NCBI GenBank assembly: GCA_947846985.1
Contig: CANTUZ010000001.1
Span: 110,067,757-110,131,756 of the forward strand
DNA: 64,000 bases
Direction of reading: 5' to 3'
Origin: Fratercula arctica
Taxonomy: Eukaryota > Chordata > Aves > Charadriiformes > Alcidae
Part shown: positions 14,101-28,845 of the stretch, one piece after another
Layout of the letters: every line of letters starts with the position of its first letter
Position numbering within the stretch: position 1 is the first letter of the stretch
Notes under the pieces: generated by a model
Told to the model about the DNA's origin: nothing
The model's input: the letters and a program-made list of their open reading frames with translations, nothing else
Database searches by the model: none
Program-made: the position numbers and the translations under genes

Positions 14101-17100
14101 ATGGCTGGAAAAAACACTAGAATAACCACAGAGAGCCTGGAGTTTGAAGCCATGTCTGTCTGTCTCTGAAACAAGAGATTAAATGGGAGCTGTACTAAAA
14201 ATGCCTCAAATCCAGACTGATCTTGTGCCTGGCTCTTATAGTGAGCAAAGATGTAACCCAAACATTGGAAGCAGCAGATATTCAGTCCACACAATACTCA
14301 TGCACCGGTCAACTGAACAGGAGTTAGCTGAAGTATTACAGCAATAAGCTAAATAAAGAAGGGAGAAGAATAAAAAAAAACATTTATACATTATGTTGGT
14401 TTAAATGGTTTGTTCCTGTTCCTTATTCTGCAGTAAATGGGGACATATATAATTAGGTCAGAAAAAGCCATAAATCCTTAGGCAAAAAGACTTATGGAAA
14501 GTTGTATGGCATCTTATAGTTATTTAAATAATCTGCCTGGTGGGAATGAAAAAAAATAAAATATTGCTAGGTACTGTATTGCACAGATACTAACACTGAG
14601 TCTTTGTTTTAATACCTAGGCATATTTCCCAGGAGATGCTAAGAGAGACTAGCTCTCTGAAATAATCACTTTTAACAAAGAAGCTGAAAGTGGCAACAGT
14701 AAGAGTCATGCTTTAGTTTCTTAATCCAAAATTAAATACAACTCTTTAAAATTGCTCTTGAACAAACCATTTATTTTCGAGAGACGCAGCTTTACAGTCA
14801 AATCTTTGTTACACGAACACACGCTACTGGTTTGTCCACCAGTTGGTATAAATAGGTCCTGACCTGGTTATTCATTAAATTAGGTAGAATATAAATTTAA
14901 AATAATATTTATATTGAGCTATGTAAGAGGCTGACATTTACATAAAACCTCAGGCAGTAGCTAATGTTCCCAGTGTAAGAAAGTGCTCAGTTTTATTTTT
15001 TCTTTCCCTCAGTTCTGCTTTCTGACAAGATATTTATCTCACCTGACTTCAGCGGATATTGGAGTAGTCTGAGATAGCAGTATCTAGAGCACTGATTTTT
15101 AAAACCAAACCACACTCAATAAAAATTACAATATCCCACACCAAACTGGTAAACTGGGAATAGTATTCTCCCTTAAACAAAACATTAATGAAATTACAGG
15201 AGTATTTTCATTAATAATGCAAAGTCAACTACGATCCAGTGAGCAACCACACTATATTCAAAAACAAACACAACAGTAACAAAGACTCCTTCGTTACTCA
15301 TTTTGTCTTTGAAACGGCTGGAGTAATGCTGGGAGGTATTTCCTACACTGGGATGATGCTGAGAAGAAGAGCACAACAGGAAGGCTGAGAATGGCTGAGA
15401 TGCACCTGAAGGCAAGCTTGCCTTTGGAGATTTGGATGTGACAACCTGGCAATGACAAACTGGATGGAGATGCCAGTACTAAACTGCAGGATGAGTGAAG
15501 CAGGGCGATCAGGCAGGTACAGGGGGAACACAGAGAAGGCTGCAACATTGTGAGAGCTGCACAGACCCTGGAATGGCAGTCAAGAGTGTAAAAGGCTGGA
15601 TGGAGGAAAAGAGGTGGCAAAGGATTATCGAAAGGCTGTAAGGTAAAACTTAAGTAAAGAGTGACTGGAAGACCACTAGGGAAACAGATACTTTAATATG
15701 CAAGTGATAGGACTTGATGATAACTGGATAACTCTGTGGATAACAGAGTTGAAAAGACAGTGGAAATGATCACTGCTTAAACAGATGAGTTGGGACATGG
15801 TAGGAAGATCCGGGACAGCTCAGAGCAATCACTGCTGCCCTTTTCTCCCCTGACAGATGGTGTTCCCTACACAGGAAGGTCTGACAGCTCCAGTCTGTTG
15901 TCAGCAGCTTCACTGGCACACCTAAGAAAAACCAACTACAATAAATGGCAAAGTGTGAGAACAGAGTCTGGTGTGAGTCACCAAAGAATTGCCATTTCCA
16001 GGGCTTGCTTTTCTGTTCAGCTGTGAAGGATTAGGGAACAAAGAAGACTCTCAGGCCCTCCACCTCTCCAGCTTTGATCCCTCTCCTCAATCATGTTCAC
16101 TGCAGCCAGGAAGAGTATCTCATTGGCTGTGAACCACTGGCTTGACATTTAATATTTACTCTTACATAAACCTTAAGTCATCTTGATCACCTACACCTTT
16201 GCATTGTCTTCTCACACTTTGAGCTCTGAATCACGTTACAAGGAAAGCTCTCTGGAAGATGCCAAGAAACAAAGCCACGCAGGGAATTGCTCAGCTCCAT
16301 ATACTCCTCCTCTACCAATGCACGCTGCAAAATTTCTCAGTTATCCACATACTGACGACCCATACAGAAGAAAAATTGGTTGCCTGTAAGTAAGAGCTAT
16401 GTTAAAGTGATTGTGGTAGAAAACATCACCCCTTTACGCAGTGGAAAAGCATAAACAAGCAGCTTAGTGAAATTTCTCCATGATCTCATAGCTGAGCACG
16501 GGGAGGTGTTTCAGCCAACAAGCTGAATGTTACCCGTAGGAAGAGTGAAGGGAAAGGCAGAACATGGTACCTGCTATGGGAGGCGCTCCTCCAGCTAGCA
16601 GTTTGACACTCTGCCAGATGAAACAGATGGGTATAAATGGAACTGAGAAAAGTACAAAGGACTTCAATTTTTACTTTACAGTCTCTAGAAGATTGCTGAA
16701 CTAACCTCTCAATTTTCTCAACACAACAGCATGACTTCTTCATAAAAGAAGATTCTACAGTATATATGCAGCTACGTAGATATATATATAAAATACAGTT
16801 ATCAATGTGGCTTTTAGTGTTTCTACCTCATTTTATACTACAACACATACATGAGTAAAGAAAAAAAAAAAACACAAAGGAAATAGTTTCAAAATGAATC
16901 TAAGTTTCAAAGCACTCTCTGTAGACACTAACTTCAGTCTTCAGGCATGAAAATTATGTTTAACATCTCTCCATATAAAATTAACAGGAGAAAAAGAAAA
17001 AGCATACTCTATCAAGTCAACTTTACTGATAGCAGAAATGGTAAAAAGAAATGTTAACAGACCATATTCCTGAATAATTATAGTGAATTCTTAAGAAAAC

Positions 17101-17729
17101 CTGTAGCCTAAGTGTTCAGCAGCGTGAAATGTGCTTAAAAATTTAAAACAAAGCTTTTGAGATGTCCTATATGATAGGCACACTCAAGGAAGATAAATTA
17201 AATAGCACTAGTTTTAGGTGAGTTAACTTCTTCAAGAAAAATTATTGAACCACAATTTTAAGGATAATTGTCTGGAGTCATTTATACTTTCAGAAAACAA
17301 AATATTTGAAATGGCCTTTTAACGGATTAGTAACAAATCCCTAGAGGAATGCAGCCCACCTCAGTCAATTTTCAACCTTAAAAGCAAATTCTGACATATA
17401 CAGAACATTAATGAAGACCATGTTTATACTTTACATAGCATGCTAAATGTGAGAATTTTACAGATAAACCAAAAATGATGTTGACTCTGCCTACTGAAGC
17501 TTATAATGGAATGAAAAAAAGGTTCAAGAAGGGCAGTAGCTTATGGTTGCCGAGGATGAGAATTAAGGAGTGAAGAACGTCATTAACAGTATGAGAAAAA
17601 GTTAAAAAAAATATAATTATTTGATCAAAAGAGTCAAGAGTGTGGGGGTTTTTTGATATTTTTTTAATTATTTTATAGTTATATTTTAACAGCTACTTTA
17701 ACAACTAGCTTTTGAATTACTATTATAAG

Positions 17730-17940
17730 GGGTTGTGGTGAAGGGATCAGAGTGCCGACAGAGAAACAGAGAGCAATATTCAAAGGTGAAAAATGGAAAA
17801 AGGAATGAGAGGGGAGAGGTAAGAGAAAGACACAGTGCTACAAAACCATGAGGCTGAGTCAAAAGTAGCAGAGATAAATAGAAGTAGCAAGCAAGGGAAG
17901 AGAAACAGATCTCAGAAGAGTTCTGCAGAGCCGCGCAAGA
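17730..17940. repeat. Purine-rich low-complexity region
   Basis: Plus strand is strongly A/G biased, so the ROBO1 pre-mRNA is pyrimidine-rich here. ORFs read on the minus strand (Leu, Phe and Ser rich) result from this bias. Confidence 0.5.
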
Positions 17941-18694
17941 AATATTAAAAAAAAACAGCAAGTGAAAATGAGAGGAATAGAGCTGTATGATTTGAAAATA
18001 TTATAATGCATAATACAACACCACCACAGGCAAGCAGGCAGAGGTTTGTATGGTTTACACATATAAATGCAAATGATGATGAAGCCTCAAAATTGTTAAG
18101 GAGAGTAGCTGTTTGAAAACAAGGGAAAGACATCATCATTATTATTATTTCTAGCAGCAATCACGATGTGACGGGGAAGGGTTCAAACAGTAAAGAAAAA
18201 TAGGTTATGCCAGGAATTAATAAGCATTAGAGGAGCCTGTGTGCCCAGAAATATTATCCATCTTTCTTGCAACTTTATCAGTAGATCTAATAAAACAGAT
18301 TACTTCTCTACGCAAGGCTTGTTTCACAAGTTAAGTTAGCCATGTAGAGAGGCAAATGGAAAAAGAACAGCAACAACCTATAAAAAATAGGCAGCTAGAT
18401 TGAAAGAATTCAACTAACTATGCTCCTTCAGCAAAGGAAAGCTGTTTTTCTCAAGTCTGTAAGACTTTAAGGTATGATTATATTACTAAAGTTTTCCTCC
18501 CAACAAATCAAACTGCATTTTACAAGGATGTAAAAATACTGAGGGGAAAAAAGGCTACTTGTATTTAAGATTAAAATTGTTTCTTTATACGAATGTATCT
18601 CACTTTCTACTACTCAGTTATGGTAATACTTCTTAATATGCATGAAAGCTACATGTTCACTACGTTTGCATGTTTCTCTCTAACTTATTACAAT

Positions 18695-18722
18695 GTGGAC
18701 TAGTTTTAGTCCACTAGTGGAC
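18695..18722. repeat. Overlapping palindromes
   Basis: GTGGACTA (18695-18702) pairs with TAGTCCAC (18707-18714), and this overlaps a perfect 14 bp palindrome GTCCACTAGTGGAC (18709-18722). Three half-sites in 28 bp. No known element recognised. Confidence 0.6.
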
Positions 18723-19139
18723 CTCCACCCCCTGATTCCCTCCCTCCCTCCCTCCTCCCATGGCTACTCCATGCAGAACTTGCTCAATCCCTCCAGAAGG
18801 ATAAAAGCAGGCTGGGACCTTTACTGCCAACACCTAACAGTAATCTCACTAGAAACTTAGCTGTTCAAGTAGCTACATCCATCTCTGTTACAGCAAAGTT
18901 AGGCTATCAACCATGACTTGAAAGGTGGATACAAGGAACTGGAGTTGTTTTTTTTTTATTTTCATACTTGCAAAGGACTATCCAAGGTTTTAAGCAGGCT
19001 TTTTTGCAACAGGGTTTTCAAGGCTAAATTGCCTTTTTGTATCATGAATATAAGTACGGCATAGTTTCTAAATGCTAAAAGGCAGCCAATATACGGACTT
19101 CTCCGCTTTATGTAAACAGCTTTTTGAAACAAAACCCCT

Positions 19140-19460
19140 CAGCCTAAATTAAGGCTTCCTGAATAGGCTGAAAGCCTTCAGTGGGACTAATTAGACAGAA
19201 CCACTAGGCCTTGAGGCTCACAGCTGCTCACCGCTACCCTCTGCAAGGGCTGAGAATTAAACGCATGGTTAGGGGTTTAAATTGATTAACGTGTATCAGT
19301 TGTCCCTTCTCTGCAGGTAAAGCCCTCATCTCAATCTTTTTATTCCCTAATATACCATTATATGACTAATTAGTAGGCATTATGGCACATGTATCAGTTT
19401 AAAGGAATTTTTAATGACAATTAATCTGTCCTTATTTTAAATGCTTATTTTAAATAAACA
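19140..19460. promoter_or_regulatory. Possible conserved non-coding element rich in homeodomain sites
   Basis: Two identical palindromic CTAATTAG sites (19187-19194 and 19366-19373), plus ATTGATTAAC and ACAATTAATCTG, fall within about 320 bp of non-repetitive sequence in intron 1. Such clustering is typical of developmental enhancers, but conservation was not tested. Confidence 0.25.
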
Positions 19461-22400
19461 GGAAATTCTGCCTCAGAGTTTTGATTAAAAGCAAAAGCTA
19501 AGCAGTGCTAAAAAAGGTCTATTGAAAACGAATGTGTCTTTTCTTGAGAGATCGAACCACAAATTGTCGGTCCTCCATGCATTACTTAGGAATTCTACTC
19601 TTAATTTGTTCTATAATTTTGTGATTGCTCCAAGCATTTATAAGATAGCATATCTGCATTAGGAACGCCATGCTGTAATAACTACAGGACTTTATAAACA
19701 GAAATGAATTATAAATAGTCACGCTACGTAGGACAGATTCAACACTATTTGATTCTTCATCAGGGCAGTGGTAAACAGCTCACTTTCAAGACTGTTAAAA
19801 AGGAAACACTGGGGAAAGACTAGGGAGTCTTTATTTGCATCAACTGCGTAAATCTTTCAACAGAGCACACCATCATCATTGACAAACGTTACCATCAAAA
19901 GAGCAATTCAGTTAACTCACCAACTTTGAAAATTATAATCTAATGAAAAATAAATGAAGAAAAAAAAATCAGTATATAAGACTTAGAAGAAGGGAAGAAA
20001 AAGGTCTCTAAACTATTTCAACATAAATCTCATGTTTTATTACCAGGAAAAAATGAACTGGGCTTCAAGGAGAGCTCAAAGCTCTCAAAGATTGTGTGCC
20101 ACTCAATCCTATATTCCTGTTTCAGCTTAAGAGTGATGGAGTGATGTGGTAAGAAGCCACTCAAGGTCCTCTCTGGATACACCCCTTAGTGAAACCACTA
20201 TATGTAAATACCAAGTGCTTGGCCTTTGCAGTTTAGTGACATAAAACCCAAACCAACCAACCAAAAAAATAATCGACATTTTCTGTTAGGTACCTATAAC
20301 CCCTACAGAGTGCAGAGGAAGACAGAATCACCCAATATAAAATACATTTTTTTAAATATTCTAAGCAGAAAATGACATAGAATTAACCTAGATGGTGTGA
20401 AACTGCCTAACCAAGCCAAAGTCAAATTTCTTGTTTCTTCATGCCTTGCCACTTTACTAATGGGAAATTAGTCACCTCCTTCCACCTGGAACAACCAATC
20501 CACAGACTTCAGGTGTCTTCGGAGTGTTTATGCCCTTTCTTTCAAAACCACACAAGAACAGTTCCTTCTGAAAAGAATGTGAGGAAGGTGATAAGGGGCC
20601 CCAATTTGCATCAGCAATTAGAGAGGTCCCAGCAGATGGAGAAGTCCCAGGACCAAGTCTCCACTCCAAAAGCTATTTATCAATTTTACATAAAGCAGTT
20701 ACATCACCAATTTTAGAAGAAAGCAATTGTGACTTATTTATGAAACCCGATCTAGTAGCTCTGGGACAGAGATTTACGTAACGTTAGTGGACTGACTAAT
20801 AGGAAGAGCTGTAGGCATGAAGAAGGGCACAGAAAGTTGGGGCAGCGAGCAGGGAATTTGTCTGGCAGCATTTAGGGTTCCGTGTGATTAGGAAATAGAT
20901 GATGGAGATTTTAGAATAGCAGTTTCAGCTATGGTTCCACTTCAGGTACCCAAGTCCCTTTTAGATCCTAACTTTAACCTGGGTATTGATTTCAGCTCTA
21001 GAAGAGAAGCAGGCATTTACCACCCATTCATGGAAACTGCTATCAGCCCAATCTACTAACAGCTGCGTAGTACTATTTAAATACTAATATAAATAATGGA
21101 CAACTAAACCAGAAACCTGAAATCAGCATGTTAGGTGCTGAATCTAATCAAAATTTTCAAAACTTGTTTTTTTCCCTTATCTCAAATAGCAGTTCCAGGC
21201 TGGTTTTAGTGCCATTTATCAATGCTATGACACTAAAAGGATCAAGAAGCACTTTTCAGAATACCCAGAAATCACAAGTCCCACCAGAAACAAGAAAAAG
21301 TTGAGCTGACAACACAGATTCACAAAGCTTAACTGCTTAACAGTAACATGTTGGGTGGGTTTGTGTTGTTTTTGTTTTTTTTTTTTTTATTTTAATATCA
21401 GTATTGGATTATCAGTTAAAAAAAATAATACTCAAACAACATAGTTGTCATCTGTGCAATCAAACAACTGTTCTTACAAGACAATATTATGATTTCACAA
21501 CTGCTTTGTTAGATAGCTTGCTTTCCTATGCAAAGATATTTGGCATATTAAGCAGGTTTTCCCAACATAGCAAGACATCATACTGCTTTTCAAAACAAGA
21601 ATAAGACACTTTTGATTAAAAAAGATGATGAATTAGCAACAATGTTATAGAAGTCTTCTCATGAGAGATTTCTATTTAAAAAGACAGAAGAGTCTGAGCC
21701 AAAGCTGAAAACTTCTTATATCTATCATTTAAGAATGAAAATAAAACCTCTGCCTTCCTCTTGTTTAAAGAGGACCATTTTTCATCTAGTTGCTGTATTA
21801 GTTCCTAATTGACCATGCAGCATTCATTATCAATGAGACAAGAAAGTTCAATGTTTGTACTTGTAATTCTCCAGAAAGTCATCTGTTAAGTGACGAAGAA
21901 AGGCACGGGGGATTGAGTTAAAGCCCAGCTACTGTAGCTTTGACCTTGTATTATTTACACGAACAGAAATCAACTCTTTTACAAATGCTTAGCTACTAGA
22001 AAACTGTAAATGGAAGAACACCTTACTTGGAGATAAAGTGATAACATAGGATAAAATGTTGAGTTCATAAATTACTTTGAAAAATGTAACAGAGACAAGA
22101 CTGAGTTTCAATCAGGTACAAAAAAATAATTAAAAAAATCAAACAAAAAGAATTTTTTCACATGCAAGACGAGCACTGAAACTAGAAAAATCCACAGAGC
22201 TTTTATTTAACAGTCTTTTCTTCTGATGACATAAATTGAATATACTAAATAATATACATTAAAGCTATCATTCTATACACCTTATACACACTGCAGTGTT
22301 ACACAGGCTGAAATCCACTTAATATTAAAAATGCAACAGACCCTCGACATGTCTGTTCTTACCAATTAAAGTAACTGTCATTGTCTGGGCATTTGTAATC

Positions 22401-25400
22401 CCACGAAAAGTACTGTTTTCATTTCTCTTGAAAATAAAGATACACACGGGCCTATTCTGAAATGATCAGTTTACGAATTTAGGTAATAAAAAGTTCCACA
22501 AAGTACTAAGTCCCGGTGTATTTCAATGGTATTTGAGTGCCTAAATCCTTAAAGCTGAAAATTGGAAAACTTAATATACTGCTGAGAAAAGAGTGTAGAG
22601 GGGTTTTGTTTGTTTGTTTTTTACTTTAGATCCCCTTAGATCCCCTATTAGGGTGCATCTGCATACACGCCAAATCAAACGGGCTACCTCCGCAACCATT
22701 TACCAACAGCTAAATTCATCCAGGTTTCACTGACTGACCTCTGAGAAAGTAATATGGTGTGAAGATGACTAGAAGCAATAAAGCAAATGATAAAACAGGA
22801 AGATGTATATTGAGTATGCTGCATGCTTATTTAAGTAAATAGTATATCTCAAATACCTCATCCCATCCTTCTTAGAGCCTAATAGTGCCTGTCTTTAAGC
22901 AAGGCTGACTAAAGGAAACTCAGATATGAAGTATAGTTTTCTGTCCCTCACTTACTAAATACAAGAGATCTCTCTGTCCTTGACCTTGATAAAATGGCAG
23001 CTTATAATTCTTCAAAATTCCACCTTTAACAAAAAAAACCCAAACAAATACAGAATTACAGAATCGCAATTCTTCAGCCTCACTTAATTACGCTCCTTAA
23101 CTACATTATTTTCTTCCATGAGAAGCCAGAGTTTGATGGGCCAACACAGGCTATAGTCTCTCTCATATATCACCATAAATATAACTCTAAAACAAAACAC
23201 AAGCTTACCCACTGTTCCGAAGTAAAACAACAAAAAATGTCCTTCATCCTAGTTTGAGTAAATAACCTCAATAATTAATTGCAAAAGGAATACTCATGCA
23301 AACATGCAGAATCAAGCCATAGTACAGATCATCCCTGACCTTGATAAAAACCTTTCTTGGTATAGTTCAGGAGGAAAATTCCCCATTTTCCTGTTAATGC
23401 TGTCATAAAGCCTAGAATGAATTACTAAAAATCATTACTTTTATGTTAAAAGCTCTCACGATGACAAGAACGAATTAGCAGGGGACAGGAAGTAAAAAGA
23501 CAAATGCTAAAGAGGCCATCTCCACAAAACACTGCTGTGAATGCAAGCGCTGAAAGCCCTGCATGCTTATTAATATTGCTCACTGCAGTCCCCTCCCCCT
23601 CTCCATGCAAAAATTTACCTGCTCTCCTTCCCTAATGTACAGTCTTACTTGGGTTTGTTTTTTTTTTTTTTTTATTCCATTAAGAAGACTCCCTTCCTCA
23701 TGAATAGCTATCACTCACTCTACAGCACGCTGTCTCTCCACTGAGACAGAACTCTCTTAATAACTACTGCTGAAAACATTCTGCAGGGACAGACAAAATT
23801 CTACCGGTAAATAGTGCATTGCTTCCAATGTAGAAAAGATAATACACTCCTAGAAACTACTCTGAATCAAATATTAATCCATGCAACTTAACAATGCCAT
23901 AAATATAAAGATAAATGTTTTTAAAATAAAATATAACTTAGTTAAAACAGGAAAGGTGGCTTGCCCATTTCCGCCAAGTAAATAGGGTTTTAAGCTGAGC
24001 TTTCAATCAAAATATGATCAGATGGCATTCTAATTTTACAAAACAAGGTGCTATTCTCAAGATAAAAGATTTCTTCTCACAGCTAAAAAAGAACAGCTAC
24101 ATATTCACATCAGGGAATCCTTTAAAAAAAAAAAAAGCCTTAGTATGTTGCTTGTACCTCCTCCTTTTCTATTTTTAAGGTCAACAAATTGCTGCATACA
24201 GATGACAGATTTTTCTGTCTTGCATAGGAAGATATTTCGAAGACACCATTTCATGAAGGAGAAATAAATGAAGATAAAGTATGAAAGAAAATGCATTTGA
24301 ACTTGACAAATTATTACGGATACTTTATAAAAATCTATATAATACTGACAGAAGTCTAAATTATACTTTAAACAAAGTTCAAAGCTCTATTGCATTCGAA
24401 GTAATACGGTGTGACGTTCAAGATAATATTACTTATTATTACACTTTTTATTTAATTTATTAAGTTTTTAAACATTCAGTTCTTTTTCAGTATGAGTTTG
24501 AAGACTTTTCAGTATCTGTGATGCAGCCACTGTGGGATTACTTTTGCTTGTGATAAGGTTTCAGTGAAAGTGATGACTGAATACTGCAAAGCCATATTTA
24601 AGAAGACGGAATATTCTTGTAACTACTTCTAAACAACTGGATGTGAGACTAACAATAAAGAAAACACCCTTCTATAAACCAAAACCAGATTTTTTTTCCT
24701 CTGCAATGCATCAGGTCCTTTATGCTACAGATTTGGAAGTTATCTTAGAAATAGGTTTTTATTCTGTATAACAAATCTTTATGTTTTCCAAAAAAAAAAA
24801 AAGCAACACCCCAATTTCTCCCGCAAAATGCTCCCAACATAACTGTTATAAGACCTGCACAGGTCTGCAGAACCAAAAGCAGTGCCTGACAGTTGTAACC
24901 CATACATTTTTCATTAAATATGTCTGCAATGCATGGTGTATTTATACAAACAAGTGTAAAAGCTGAAAGATTAAGGAAGACATCTATTATGTCCTCATAT
25001 TGCTCCCATAATTGAGACCAATAGCTAATTTTAGTGCCAAAAATGAGTAACTTTAGTAGAGTACTTTCCCCTGCCCTTCAAATCTGTCAAGGAAAGAAGA
25101 AAACCCACAAACTCCTACAGAAACAGCAGGTCACACGATCGTCAAGGTCATGAGAACAAGCATCTCGGGATATTACAGCACTATCATGAAGACGACCAGT
25201 GCAGAAAACCTAGAAAGGATTTATAGTTTGATTCTCTCTCTGTGATCCCTGAAGTAACTCAATGGACACAAACAGCAGGTATTTCCAAACAATTCACTGC
25301 AAATGACATTCATATGGTTAGAACATGCTTGTTGAATAGAGCTGAGTAGAGCACTACTAAACTCTTGTTATACTTGGATTCTAAGTATAGTCTTGCAGAA

Positions 25401-25735
25401 CTTGTAAGCAGATGAACATAAGATTTCTAAATACCATTAAATTACATGGGTCAGGTGGCTCAGTTCAATTGAGAAAGTACCTACATTAGCATTGCCTTTA
25501 TAACTTAAAGACTCAGACTGTTTAATATCAACCCAAGTTAAACATTACAAAAATAAGAAACACACATCAGCCAAACAGAAGAAACTTGTTCATTATGAAG
25601 AACTAACCTGAAGTCGCTACCCGAGAGAAGTTAGCTCTCCTTCTCAGAATCTCTAGCACTTGCAATGGCACCATCAGCTCACTGCCATTGCTCACACTTG
25701 GCCCAACTTGGATCTTTATTTACCTAGTGTTGGTT

Positions 25736-25800
25736 TTGGTTTTTTTTTTTTGGTTTGTTTTTTGTTTGGTTGGTTGTTTTTTTTGTTTTTTTTTTTTTAA
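25736..25800. repeat. T/G-rich low-complexity (GTTT)n
   Basis: Imperfect GTTT/GGTT repeats and long T runs in intron 1. Confidence 0.85.
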
Positions 25801-27385
25801 ATGAAACTCCTCAGATCAACTCATGATAAAGCTATTCTCTCCTCTTGACTAGGCCTTCATTTACAAACTACAACTTTTGCTTTGACTTGCAACAAGCACA
25901 AGCCATCGCTATTGCTCTGGAGACTGACCTTACTATTTTCACTTCGTGGATACTGGTGAATGGCTCAGTGAGCCACAAGTTAAAACTCCACCATGCTTCA
26001 GAACATCTTCTTTACGAAGCCTATATTTTAATATAAATGTATATAATTGTCCTTCTAAATCATCACCATTAGCAACAAAATTTGCCTAGAGCATCGTGCT
26101 GCTTCTGCCAACCACAGCAGACTGAGCAGTGTTAGTTACTACTGGAACACTGCAGATCAACCTAGGCACGCTTTCCTCCTCCCAGACACCCTCGTACTAC
26201 TCAACGAGACTGATTTTTAAGAAATGTACATTCTAAAAATTAAGTACAATTTAACTCCACCTTGTAGAAATAGGTATTTCTATCACCAAACAGAAGTATT
26301 TCAGAAGACACACTGTTACATATGGTTAACATACCAACAGTTCATTTCTAAAAATGTTATCTATATACAGCAAATAGTTTCCACAGGAACAAAACAATTT
26401 AAGAGAATTATCCGCAAAATGAGCTACCGATGTTTTATTTCTGTCCAGATTGCCCTACAGCTTCTATACTGTGATAAAAGGTGCCAACATACCATATAAT
26501 ACTGGAGAATCAACAGAGAGGTGTACTGGATGTGCAAAAGGAAGTTGTGGGGGGGTGAGGAATGGGGGGGAAGTTGTGGGAAATTCCACTATGAATCACC
26601 ACTGAGGGGGAGGGAGGGGAGAGGGAGCAGAAGATTGAGAAGAGAGGAACACAGAAATAATTCCTTCTATAAGAATGCTTTTCTATTGAAAACAGAGCCA
26701 GATTTCAAAAGAGTGGCTGTGGATTCCTTAAACAGATGGTGTCAATAGATCTATTAGTCACTTTGGCAGCAGCAGTATAGTGATGAGTTTGTAAGATGCC
26801 ACTTAAAAACTCAATATAAACACAAAAAAAAGTAAATTAAGATGTTAGTTCAACTTTCCGATACACGACACTTTTTGCCACATAACATTACGCTCCTCTT
26901 AATGTCTGAGAACTTTGCAGTTTCTGCTGCAGTTTTACAGACTGTAGTAGAAATGGACTTAAACCAAAACTCCACATGGGACAGCTGGCCTTAACAGGTG
27001 AAAAGCTCAGACCTAATGGCTTTCTTGCCAAAGTCCTTCCACATCTTTTCTTCTGCTTTCTTCTCAGAACTGACAACACCGAGTGCTGTTTTCTCATTAA
27101 TACACCATTTAAAATTGGAAGTCACGGTTGCTCATCCTCATCCCTCCCCTATTGCAGGGTCTCTACTTCCTCCTAACCTGATCTAACATTTTAAGTAATC
27201 AAATCTTAATTCTTAAATGCTTTGATTTGAAATGTATCTGGTTTAATTCTCTGAATTTACATTCCAGAAGTGTTTGATGCCAACAGATATCAAAGAAGAA
27301 TTCTTAAAAGAAGACATATGAATTTCAGAATCCTTCACAAACCCCAGAACCAAGTTGGTTAGCTTCTACCAAGAGGAAGTCTTGC

Positions 27386-27408
27386 GGGGGGAGGGGGGGG
27401 GGGGGGGG
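27386..27408. repeat. G-rich tract (G6-A-G16)
   Basis: Long G run on the plus strand in intron 1, C-rich in the ROBO1 transcript. It has quadruplex potential, and its length may be unreliable. Confidence 0.85.
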
Positions 27409-28821
27409 TAGGAGAACCTCAAAAGATCTCAGAATTAAAATATTATCATTGTAACACAATGTATTTTCATAGGACCTGACAGGTTAAAGATATCTAGAAT
27501 TTAATAGAATAGCTAAATGCATTTGGAACAAAGTCAACTTCGTATTTATGCAAAATTATGCATTAGCTATTAAATGGCATGCATCTGGCTAAGTTCAACA
27601 AGTATATGTAAAATAATAATGCTCCAGTAGAAATTAAACATAGGTTAAAAACACATATTCCTAGGATTATTCTCTTCCTCATTCCTGATTCACTGATTAA
27701 AGTAATCTGTAGCAGTAATGTTAAATAGCACTTTGGTGGCAAGGAGCTCAAAATTCACTTTAATTCTCAGAAATACTTAGAACATTCAGAAAGTCGGAGT
27801 CTATCACACTACCCTACTTTATTTCTCCCACAAGAATGTAACTGAAAGAAGCAATAGTTGAATCCTGTTCTTTTAAGGTGGAGACAGATGCTTAACATAA
27901 AATATCTGTCCTCACAGAGGACAGACACGTAGTTCCAATAGTCCTGGTTTTTACCCCTGTGAAAAAGCAACGGATAAGCCAAACAAAGACAAAGTTGGTC
28001 TTATCACAGGCAATGCATACGATGGGAAAACTCCTTGGAAAATGGTCAAGATCTAAGAGCAGAAGAATTGTACTTTAATTACCCACAACAAAGCATTCCA
28101 TCTGCCTAGCAAAACATCTGAGTCATACAGTTGCTGTTTTAATTATAAAAGACTCATTGGTTCTAACTACACCTCCACTGGCATGGCGAATGTATCTTCA
28201 AGAACTTTTTCCTCCTCTCTTTGTTACTGTGCTAGAAGGGAAAGCATTTCTCAAAAAATCCATACGATTCACTTGAAGACAGGCAATGGCTCCTGGATGC
28301 GAGTACGTGGTCACGTTCAGATCAAGGAAGTCGGTGAGACCCTAGCCTGCTTATAAGATCTAAGTCTGACCAAACAATACATACATATGGAGAACATACA
28401 ATATGTAAAATATCAGTGACACAAAGCTCCAGAAGTCCTTTCCACTACTATCTGTCTTTAGAAAAGAAGCCCATCTTTGGTCTTTCCTTGAAGATGGATC
28501 CTAAACTGCAAGCTGCAAGGCACTACCACCCCACCGGAGGCTGTTTTAAGAGGTTCATAGTTCAACATGATGGAACCATATAGATAACGTGGAACCATCA
28601 TCACCTTTACAGTAGTTTCCATTAAATTTCATTTTAATGGTGTGCAGATACAGATTTATTTTTTTTGTATTTACATAGGATCTTAGTCCAAAAAGGCGGA
28701 ATCCACTTGTCATGCTGTATTTTAAGAGTAGTGCTATAAACAATTTGTAAAATACCACACTGTGACTTTCTTCATTGGTCTTATAAAACTTAATTCCAGA
28801 CTTTTTATTTGAATCAGCTAT

Positions 28822-28845
28822 CTTTACCTGAAAAATAAAATGCTT
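28822..28845 (-). promoter_or_regulatory. Candidate recursive splice site, middle of intron 1
   Basis: On the minus strand TTTTATTTTTCAG is followed directly by GTAAAG (junction 28828/28827), so a strong 3' splice site regenerates a 5' splice site. It lies 22 kb from exon 1 and 21 kb from exon 2. Sequence is seen; use is inferred. Confidence 0.3.

Noticed and set aside
15194..15620. Minus-strand ORFs rich in Leu, Ser and Cys near 15.3-15.6 kb
   Set aside because: Overlapping frames, no recognisable domain, no splice context and no similarity that I know. Treated as chance.
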